Shown in pieces: positions 1-5,429 of a stretch of 35,402 bases of DNA (position 1 is its first letter; every line of letters begins with the position of its first letter). This stretch comes from Geothermovivens sp964644845. GTDB taxonomy: Bacteria; Zhuqueibacterota; Zhuqueibacteria; Oleimicrobiales; Geothermoviventaceae. A model generated the notes under the pieces. It saw nothing but the letters and a program-made list of their open reading frames with translations, was not told the DNA's origin and did not search any database. The stretch spans positions 1 to 35,402 of the forward strand of contig CAZXXS010000008.1 of NCBI GenBank assembly GCA_964644845.1, read 5' to 3'. The position numbers and the translations under genes are program-made.

Positions 1-103
1 GGCGGAGCCTGTCCCGTTGCCCCCGCCGAACCGTCCCACCCTCCAAGCCCTTCGTAGATCGGTCCTCCGGATTTTCTGCCTAAACACCCGCAACGGGAAG
101 GAC
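1..103. repeat. Intergenic repeat, module b, copy 1 (touches window edge)
   Basis: The block begins with a 20-base segment (1-20) and ends with a 15-base segment (89-103). Both recur at 247-266 (one mismatch) and 335-349 (identical), each displaced by exactly 246 bases. Inside each copy, CCCGTTGC near the left end is the inverse complement of GCAACGGG near the right end, so the unit could fold into a long-range stem around about 70 bases of divergent sequence. The interior is much less conserved than the ends, apart from short matches such as CTCC-AAGC. No reading frame here looks like a protein. The function is unknown; a structured RNA element or a dispersed intergenic repeat are both possible. 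Confidence 0.6.
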
Positions 104-105
104 TC

Positions 106-141
106 GATCCCGTCTCGCTAAAGCGAGACGGGACTTCGCTC
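106..141. repeat. Palindromic repeat, module a, copy 1
   Basis: A 36-base element starting GATCCCGTCTCG and ending GACGGGACTTCGCTC. It contains a perfect 11-bp hairpin (108-118 with 123-133, loop TAAA). The same 36-base element occurs at 444-479 with six differences, all within the loop and upper stem. No T-run follows on either strand, so it is not a convincing intrinsic terminator. Confidence 0.65.
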
Positions 142-200
142 CGCTGGGCTCCGCCCAGCCTCGCTCAGACCTCCAACCACCTTGGCCGCCACGCCCGCCG

Positions 201-235
201 AAAACACAAAAGGGCTGACCTCTCGGTCAGCCCTT
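201..235 (-). terminator. Intrinsic terminator, minus strand
   Basis: A perfect 11-bp stem (225-235 with 210-220) closes a GAGA tetraloop and is followed on the minus strand by TTTGTGTTTT (210-201). On the plus strand no T-run follows, so it acts on minus-strand transcripts. It would end both the candidate small RNA started at 551-579 and any read-through from the methylmalonyl-CoA mutase genes. Confidence 0.75.
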
Positions 236-246
236 CGTCGCGCTCC

Positions 247-349
247 GGTGGAGCCTGTCCCGTTGCTGTTGCCAAATTACCTGACCTCCCAAGCACCTCA
301 GAGCTCAGCCCTTCAAAATCCCTACCCAAGCCCTCGCAACGGGAAGGAC
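247..349. repeat. Intergenic repeat, module b, copy 2
   Basis: This is the second copy of the unit at 1-103, with the same length between its conserved ends (247-266 and 335-349) although the interior has diverged. The inverted pair CCCGTTGC/GCAACGGG is kept. On the minus strand the copy lies inside the transcript expected from the promoter at 551-579, just before the terminator at 201-235. Conserved paired ends around a variable interior suggest selection on folding, but two copies are too few to prove it. Confidence 0.6.
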
Positions 350-443
350 CCCGTACCGCTGTCCCGGTCCAGGCCTCCGCTTCGCTCCGCTCGACCTCGT
401 CCCACTCAGGTCACGCCGGGGCCTCTTCCTCGCTCCGCCAACT

Positions 444-479
444 GATCCCGTCTCGTTACCACTCGACGGGACTTCGCTC
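444..479. repeat. Palindromic repeat, module a, copy 2
   Basis: Same 36-base element as at 106-141. The lower stem (TCCCGTC with GACGGGA) is intact while the top of the hairpin has changed to an open loop. In copy 1, modules a and b are almost adjacent. Here about 94 bases (350-443) of GC-rich sequence with short GAGCGAAG/GAGCGGAG-like motifs separate them. Confidence 0.6.
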
Positions 480-550
480 GGCCACGCCTCGCTCAGGCTA
501 CGCCGGAATCTGTGTCCACCGCCAGGTGGTCTCGCTTCAAATTCGGCGCA

Positions 551-579
551 AATATACCGAAAACGGCTTAAAAAGTCAA
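551..579 (-). promoter_or_regulatory. Sigma-70-type promoter reading away from the mutase genes
   Basis: On the minus strand, TTGACT (579-574, 5 of 6 consensus bases) is followed after exactly 17 bases by TATATT (556-551, 5 of 6). The expected start is near 543. The -35 box overlaps the stop codon of the upstream mutase small subunit (576-578), so the promoter serves what lies at 1-545, not the mutase. It resembles the other strong promoter of the window at 13041-13069, which also uses TTGACT with 17-bp spacing. Confidence 0.65.
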
Positions 580-1064
580 GGTTTTTGCGCTGGCATGCCG
601 GCCGATTGTTTCATCGCGGCGCGGCTTCCGGTGACAGCGAACGCTGCTGACCCGGCATCGTTCCGTCGTCCAACTCGTTCTCGGATGAAATTGACAACGT
701 CTTGCGTCGGTGTGCCGGGTCCGAAGATCTCCGCCACACCCGCTGCTTTCAGTGCAGGAATGTCTTCCTGCGGGATGATGCCGCCCCCGATGACCAGAAC
801 GTGATCAAGCCCGCGTTGCCGCAGCAGCGCGACCACCTGCGGAAAGAATTCGTTGTGTGCCCCCGAGAGGCTGCTGATTCCAACCACGTGTGCACCAACG
901 CGTGCTGCCGTCTCCACTACCGACTCCGGCGTTTGCCGCAATCCCGTGTACGTCACATCCATCCCGGCCTCTCGCAGCACACGGACCAACAGCCTGGCAC
1001 CTCGGTCGTGCCCATCCAGACCCGGCTTTGCGATGACCACGCGGATTTTCTCGCTCCCGCGCAT
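576..1064 (-). CDS. mcmA2: Methylmalonyl-CoA mutase, small (B12-binding) subunit
   Basis: This 162-aa protein is the separate cobalamin-binding half of methylmalonyl-CoA mutase, which interconverts (R)-methylmalonyl-CoA and succinyl-CoA in the cytoplasm. The Rossmann-like B12 fold is plain: a DGHDRG box at residues 17-22 gives the DxHxxG motif with His19 as lower axial cobalt ligand, SSL lies at 64-66, and a GGG-containing loop (VIGGGIIP) follows. The start is set at 1064 because AGGGAGGG sits 4-5 bases upstream; longer starts at 1082 (ATG) or 1106 (GTG) lack this. The core ends near residue 133, and the last 29 residues are a low-complexity, Ala-rich tail absent from typical 130-140-aa family members. 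It lies 47 bases after the large subunit, clearly co-transcribed. Confidence 0.92.
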   Translation of the reverse strand: MRGSEKIRVVIAKPGLDGHDRGARLLVRVLREAGMDVTYTGLRQTPESVVETAARVGAHVVGISSLSGAHNEFFPQVVALLRQRGLDHVLVIGGGIIPQEDIPALKAAGVAEIFGPGTPTQDVVNFIRERVGRRNDAGSAAFAVTGSRAAMKQSAGMPAQKP

Positions 1065-1111
1065 GTCACCCTCCCTAAGCATTTCGATTCCCCTTTTCGA
1101 CGTCACGCCGC

Positions 1112-2794
1112 CTACCAGTCGGCCTCGTCAGGCTGGTACTCGCCGAATACCTCGCGCCACACGTCGCAAATTTCGCCCACCGTTGCTCTGGCACGTACCG
1201 CCTCGATGACCGCCGTCATCACATTCTCCTCGGTCCGAGAAACCTGACGTAAGCGCTCGAGCGCCGCGCGCCAGGTCGAGGTGTCGCGTTCGGCACGCAG
1301 CCGCCGCAGCTTCTCTTTTTGCAGCTCGGCCACGCGTGGATCCACCCGCAACAGCTCTACTTTCACCGGTTCGTCGCTGCTGTAGCGGTTCACACCCACG
1401 ATCACCCGATCCCCCGTTTCCACCTCTTTCTGGAACCGGTACGCGCTTTCCTGAATCTGTTTCTTCACAAAACCACAACGAATGGCCTCAAGCATCCCGC
1501 CCATCTCATCGATTCGTTGCAGAAGCGCGCTGATTTCCTTTTCAATTTCGTTGGTCAGCGCCTCGACCAGGTACGACCCACCTAATGGATCGATGGAATC
1601 GGCTACACCGCTCTCTTCCGCAATGATTTGCTGCGTCCGCAGAGCCACCGTAGCCGCCTGTTCCGACGGCAAACACAGCGCCTCGTCGTAAGAATTGGTG
1701 TGCAGCGACTGCGCACCTCCAAGCACAGCCGCCAGAGCCTGCAGCGTGACCCGCACAATGTTGTTCAGTGGCTGCTGAGCCGTCAGGGTCACACCGCCCG
1801 TCTGCACGTGGTAGCGCATTTTCCAGGACCGAGGGTCCTTTGCCCCAAAACGTTCCCGCATGATCCGGGCCCAAAGGCGACGGCCCGCGCGGAATTTGGC
1901 GACTTCTTCGAGAATGTTCGTGAAAGCGTTGAAGAAAAACGAAAGTCGCGGGGCCACGGCATCCACGGGCAATCCCCGATCAACGCAAGCCTGCAGGTAC
2001 GTCGTTGCGTTCGCCAGCGTGAAGGCCATTTCCTGAGGCGCCGTGGCCCCAGCCTCCCGCATGTGGTAACCACTCACGCTGATTGCGTTCCACTGCGGCA
2101 GACGCCGGTGGCAAAACTCGATCAGATCCACGGTTAGCCGCAGGGTCGGTTCCAGAGGATAAATGTACTGCCCACGGCTGATAAACTCTTTCAAGACATC
2201 GTTCTGCACGGTTCCCCGAAGCTGCTCCGGGGCCACCCCTTGCTCCTCCGCCACGACCAAAAGCATTGCCATCAAAACGGCGGCCGGGGCATTGATGGTC
2301 ATCGAGGTCGACACACGGTCCAGCGGAATCCCATTCAGTAACTCGCGCATGTCGTCGATGGAGTCGATGGCCACACCAACTTTCCCAACTTCCCCAGCCG
2401 CAAGCGGGTGATCCGAGTCGTAGCCAGCCTGCGTCGGCAAATCGAACGCGATGCTCAGTCCCGTTTGTCCCTGCGCCAGGAGGTAGCGCAGTCGGGCGTT
2501 GCTCTCCTGAGCGGAACCGTAGCCGGCGTACTGCCGCATGGTCCACAGCCTGCCACGGTACATGGTAGGTTGCACACCGCGGGTGAACGGGTACTGACCG
2601 GGAAATCCAAGGTCGCGGAGGTAGTCGAATTCGGGAAGCTCCGCAGGGGTGTAAAGGCGTGCGATTTCCGTCCCGGAGACGGTGGTGAAGGAATCGCGCC
2701 GTTCGGGTCGCCTGTCAAGCGCCTGTTTGAGGGTTGTTCTCTCCCATTCCCGCTTGGCCGCAGCAATCTGCTGCGTGGAAGGTTTGCGGTCCAT
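1112..2794 (-). CDS. mcmA1: Methylmalonyl-CoA mutase, large (catalytic) subunit
   Basis: A 560-aa TIM-barrel subunit that binds the acyl-CoA and pairs with the B12 subunit just downstream. With the start at 2794, the substrate-specificity residues fall at the numbers known from the Propionibacterium enzyme: Tyr89 (in RQYAG), Arg207 (in KEFISRGQ) and His244 (in SGYHMREAG). Isobutyryl-CoA mutases carry Phe and Gln at the first two positions, so this should be a true methylmalonyl-CoA mutase. The open frame extends to 2962 and would overlap the upstream mocA gene. I reject that because GGAGGA (2799-2804) precedes the ATG at 2794; an ATG at 2818 is a weaker alternative. No epimerase or MeaB-type chaperone gene is in the window. 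A run of nine G lies in the 137-base leader. Confidence 0.95.
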   Translation of the reverse strand: MDRKPSTQQIAAAKREWERTTLKQALDRRPERRDSFTTVSGTEIARLYTPAELPEFDYLRDLGFPGQYPFTRGVQPTMYRGRLWTMRQYAGYGSAQESNARLRYLLAQGQTGLSIAFDLPTQAGYDSDHPLAAGEVGKVGVAIDSIDDMRELLNGIPLDRVSTSMTINAPAAVLMAMLLVVAEEQGVAPEQLRGTVQNDVLKEFISRGQYIYPLEPTLRLTVDLIEFCHRRLPQWNAISVSGYHMREAGATAPQEMAFTLANATTYLQACVDRGLPVDAVAPRLSFFFNAFTNILEEVAKFRAGRRLWARIMRERFGAKDPRSWKMRYHVQTGGVTLTAQQPLNNIVRVTLQALAAVLGGAQSLHTNSYDEALCLPSEQAATVALRTQQIIAEESGVADSIDPLGGSYLVEALTNEIEKEISALLQRIDEMGGMLEAIRCGFVKKQIQESAYRFQKEVETGDRVIVGVNRYSSDEPVKVELLRVDPRVAELQKEKLRRLRAERDTSTWRAALERLRQVSRTEENVMTAVIEAVRARATVGEICDVWREVFGEYQPDEADW

Positions 2795-2798
2795 GCCG

Positions 2799-2804
2799 TC
2801 CTCC
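2799..2804 (-). promoter_or_regulatory. Ribosome binding site fixing the mutase large-subunit start
   Basis: GGAGGA on the minus strand, four bases before the ATG at 2794. It selects this start over the in-frame ATG at 2818 and over the longest open frame. Confidence 0.7.
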
Positions 2805-2931
2805 GGCTCGTGCGCCATCCATCTTAAAGCTTTTACCTCACGAAGTGCGCGAATGCGGAAAGTCCGACGGTGCCCCGATCGCCCGTTTCCCCCCCCCGGA
2901 CGCCACTGCTGCAGGGCGCCCCCTGTTGGGC

Positions 2932-3534
2932 TCAGAAACGTCGGCTCGCAGCGATGCGCCACACTTCGTTCAGATCTTCAGGAGTGTCCACATCACGCAG
3001 AAGGAGTAGATCGGTAAGCTGTAGTCGATGTACGGTGTCCCGGTGGGCTCGAAGAAAATCCCTCAAGGTGGCGACAGGCGGCATTCCCAGGATGTCGTCA
3101 AACCAAGCTTTGCCAATCCCCACAGGGTGAACGCCTCGCCCCCGAACGCTCGGGACCACCAAACGTTGCGGATCCCTCAGCACTTCATCCTTCACCAGGC
3201 GGAGGGTTTCCGCCGTGACTTGTGGCTGATCTACAAGACAAACCACGGCCCCTTCGCAACGCGAGCGGAGAGTCGCAAGTGCCGCCTGCAGCGAAGAGAA
3301 TTGCCCTGCCTCGTAGTTGGTGTTCGTGATGAGTTCAACTGGGAGAGGATGCAAAACCTGTGCAATTTCTTCGGCACGGTGACCGAGCACCAGTACTCTG
3401 GGAGTTAACCCCGCTTGTTCCGCCGTGAGAACGATCTGCTCGGAAAAAGATCGCTGCCCCCACGGAGCCAGGGCTTTGGGCGATCCAAACCGCTCGGACT
3501 TCCCTGCAGCAAGGATGACGGCCGCGACGTTCAC
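2932..3534 (-). CDS. mocA: MocA-like molybdenum cofactor nucleotidyltransferase
   Basis: A 200-aa NTP-transferase of the MobA/MocA fold. It carries LAAGKSERFG at 8-17 with Lys20 (nucleotide binding), a VDQP motif at 101-104 with the metal-binding Asp102, and GRGVHPV at 132-138, as in MocA/CoxF-type enzymes. MocA attaches CMP to molybdopterin to make the dinucleotide cofactor used by xanthine-dehydrogenase-family enzymes. Its place as last gene of the molybdenum hydroxylase operon, 15 bases after xdhC, fits that role exactly. The start is a GTG with no obvious Shine-Dalgarno site, and close spacing suggests coupling to xdhC. CTP rather than GTP specificity is inferred from context. Confidence 0.85.
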   Translation of the reverse strand: MNVAAVILAAGKSERFGSPKALAPWGQRSFSEQIVLTAEQAGLTPRVLVLGHRAEEIAQVLHPLPVELITNTNYEAGQFSSLQAALATLRSRCEGAVVCLVDQPQVTAETLRLVKDEVLRDPQRLVVPSVRGRGVHPVGIGKAWFDDILGMPPVATLRDFLRAHRDTVHRLQLTDLLLLRDVDTPEDLNEVWRIAASRRF

Positions 3535-3549
3535 GGGGGCACCGGTTTG

Positions 3550-4356
3550 CTATTTTCCCAGCACACGCTCGCGCATGGCCAGGTGGGCCACCTCTGCACC
3601 GCGTCTGACAGCAACCATCTCAGCGGCCACAGACACAGCAATTTCCTCGGGCGTCTCAGCGCCAATGTCGAGTCCCATCGGCGCGCGGACTCGCTGGATT
3701 GCTGCTTCCGGCACACCAATCTCGCGAAGTTTGTCGAACGCACTTTTCACCTTGCGCCGACTGCCGATCATGCCCAAGTAAGCCAGCGGCTTGTTCACCA
3801 CAGCTTGCAGGATCTCGTCGTCGTGTCCGTGTCCGTGGGTCACGATCACCACGTACGTATTTTCGTCCGTTTCCAGACTCCGCGCGATTTCCAGGTAGTT
3901 GCCCTCGAGCCATTCGTGTGCTTCAGGAATGCGCTCAGCTGTGGCGAAGCCAGGTCGGTTGTCCACCACAACTGTGTGGAATCCGAGTAAAGTCCCCACC
4001 CGCGCAACGGCCGACCCCACATGACCGGCGCCGAAAACCACAAGTTTTTGTTTCGGGTTGACCGGCTCCACGTACACCTCCATCACGCCACCACACCGCA
4101 TCTTGAGGTCGTCTTCGAGCAGAAAACGCTTGCGCAGCGGTTTACCTTCTTGAATGGCTTTCAAGGCCAGCTCAACGGTATCCTTCTCGAACGCGCCCCC
4201 ACCCACGCTGCCCACAACGGTCCCGTCTTCGCGGACCACCATTTTCGACCCGACGTCGCGCGGCGTGGAACCACGGGCTTCGATCACAATCGCCAACGCC
4301 CCGCGTTCACCGCGGCGTTCCATCTCGGCAAGCGCTTTCCAGATGTCGGCAGCCAC
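3550..4356 (-). CDS. xdhC: XdhC/CoxI-family maturation factor (PaoD-like)
   Basis: A 268-aa protein with the two family domains: an N-terminal XdhC/CoxI part (RGSTPR at 28-33, GSVGGG at 49-54, RCGGVMEVYVEP near 87-98) and a C-terminal Rossmann part (GAGHVG at 109-114, GMIGSRRK, RAPMGLDIGAETPEEIA). These cytoplasmic chaperones bind the molybdenum cofactor, promote its sulfuration and insert it into the large subunit; they are not part of the finished enzyme. The GTG start at 4356 lies 6 bases after the stop of the FAD subunit gene. The next ATG would remove conserved sequence, so the GTG is preferred. In E. coli the equivalent gene is paoD. Confidence 0.9.
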   Translation of the reverse strand: MAADIWKALAEMERRGERGALAIVIEARGSTPRDVGSKMVVREDGTVVGSVGGGAFEKDTVELALKAIQEGKPLRKRFLLEDDLKMRCGGVMEVYVEPVNPKQKLVVFGAGHVGSAVARVGTLLGFHTVVVDNRPGFATAERIPEAHEWLEGNYLEIARSLETDENTYVVIVTHGHGHDDEILQAVVNKPLAYLGMIGSRRKVKSAFDKLREIGVPEAAIQRVRAPMGLDIGAETPEEIAVSVAAEMVAVRRGAEVAHLAMRERVLGK

Positions 4357-4362
4357 CGTTCT

Positions 4363-5346
4363 TCAGACTCCCAGCGCTTGTCGGACGGCGCGTTTCACCA
4401 GGTTTTTTGCCAGCGGCACTTTGTAGGCATTGTGTTCCAGCGGCTGGGCTCCATCCAGAGCAAGCTCAGCCACGTTTTCAAGAACCTTCTCCGTCGGCTC
4501 GGCGCCTCTCAGGGCAGCGTTCGCTTTCTCGGCCAGCCAGGGGACGGGTGCTACACCACCCAGCACAATCCGGCCCCCCTTGAGCTTGGCGCTGCCATCC
4601 GCTCTCTTCAAAACCGCAGCCACCGAAACAACCGCGAAGTCCCAGGCCCCTCGTTCCGTGAATTTCACGAAAGCAGCTTCTGCACCCTCACTCGGGGGCA
4701 CATGTACCCAAGTAACAATTTCCCCCGGTTCCAGTACGTTCTCGCGTTGCACGTCCTGGGAAGGCAAGAGGAAAAACTCATCCAAGCGAACTGTACGCTT
4801 GCCTTCTGGCCCGACAATCTCAACGGAGGCTCCGTAAGCACGCAACGGCACGGCCAGGTCAGAGGGGTGAACGATGTAGCACGGATCTCCGCCCAAAATG
4901 CAGTGGTACTTGTTTTGGCCTACCGCGGCTGAGCAGTAGTCGCCGCCCCGTCGCAGGCAGGGGAAATCTCCACGGAAGTACCAGCATTGGGGGCGCTGGC
5001 ACAGATTTCCTCCAATGGTGCCCATGTTGCGGATCTGAGGAGTCCCAACGGCAGCAGCAGCCTGGGCGATGGCCGGATACTGCTCGCGAATGACCGGGTG
5101 TTCCTCGATCTCAGCGAGAGTCGCCAGAGCGCCGATCGTCAAACCACGACCCGGCTCGTACTCGATCCTGTGAAGGTCAGGAATGGTCTTGAGATCCACC
5201 ACAAGGCCCGGCCGAACGAGCTCGTCTTTCAGCATCGACATTAGATCCTGACCGCCGGCGATGGCGACTGGATTCTTGCCACGCTCAGCAAGGAATCGGA
5301 TAGCTTCCTTGACGCTGGTTGCGCTGGCATGTTCAAATGAAACCAT
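4363..5346 (-). CDS. Molybdenum hydroxylase FAD subunit with extra Fe-S cysteines (PaoB-like)
   Basis: A 327-aa CoxM/CutM-type FAD subunit that passes electrons from the 2Fe-2S centres to the final acceptor. The flavin-binding segments are AGGQDLMSMLKD (30-41) and GTIGGNLCQ (109-117). Between residues 116 and 156 lie six cysteines (116, 121, 130, 138, 149, 156) in a loop that ends in HPSDLAV. This insertion is characteristic of PaoB (YagS) and 4-hydroxybenzoyl-CoA-reductase beta subunits, which hold a 4Fe-4S cluster, and is absent from ordinary xanthine-dehydrogenase FAD subunits. ATG at 5346 is chosen over GTG at 5358 because GAGGT lies just upstream of it. No signal peptide; export would be as a complex with the Tat-bearing subunit. 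Confidence 0.9.
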   Translation of the reverse strand: MVSFEHASATSVKEAIRFLAERGKNPVAIAGGQDLMSMLKDELVRPGLVVDLKTIPDLHRIEYEPGRGLTIGALATLAEIEEHPVIREQYPAIAQAAAAVGTPQIRNMGTIGGNLCQRPQCWYFRGDFPCLRRGGDYCSAAVGQNKYHCILGGDPCYIVHPSDLAVPLRAYGASVEIVGPEGKRTVRLDEFFLLPSQDVQRENVLEPGEIVTWVHVPPSEGAEAAFVKFTERGAWDFAVVSVAAVLKRADGSAKLKGGRIVLGGVAPVPWLAEKANAALRGAEPTEKVLENVAELALDGAQPLEHNAYKVPLAKNLVKRAVRQALGV

Positions 5347-5429
5347 GACCGACCTCACTCTCTGGCCCGACGTTCAAGCCTGGCTCCGGCTTTGCCCCGC
5401 CACTAACCGCGCGGGCAACTTGCCCAGCC

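Larger units (their letters stand above)
236..545 (-). ncRNA. Candidate small non-coding RNA (promoter and terminator predicted)
   Basis: This is an inference from flanking signals. A near-consensus sigma-70 promoter (551-579) points into this interval, and an intrinsic terminator on the same strand lies at 201-235, giving an expected RNA of about 340 nt starting near 543. The interval contains one copy of each repeat module (444-479 and 247-349), both able to form stems. No translation on the minus strand looks like a protein. It does not match the conserved signatures I know for tmRNA, RNase P RNA, SRP RNA or 6S RNA. It could instead be non-functional spacer or a mobile-repeat relic. Confidence 0.35.

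Noticed and set aside
279..287. AGGTCAGGT on the minus strand, as in SRP RNA
   Set aside because: The rest of the SRP domain IV signature (GGAAGGAAGCAGC and its partner) is absent.
2900..2925. GCCACTG resembling the B12-riboswitch box
   Set aside because: It lies on the plus strand, opposite to the mutase genes, and the other conserved parts of a cobalamin riboswitch are missing.
2795..2962. Extension of the mutase large subunit to 2962
   Set aside because: It would overlap mocA, lacks a Shine-Dalgarno site and shows no family similarity; GGAGGA supports the ATG at 2794.
4021..4932. Long plus-strand frame (303 codons)
   Set aside because: It is antisense to xdhC and the FAD subunit, both of which have clear family motifs; its composition is that of a shadow frame.
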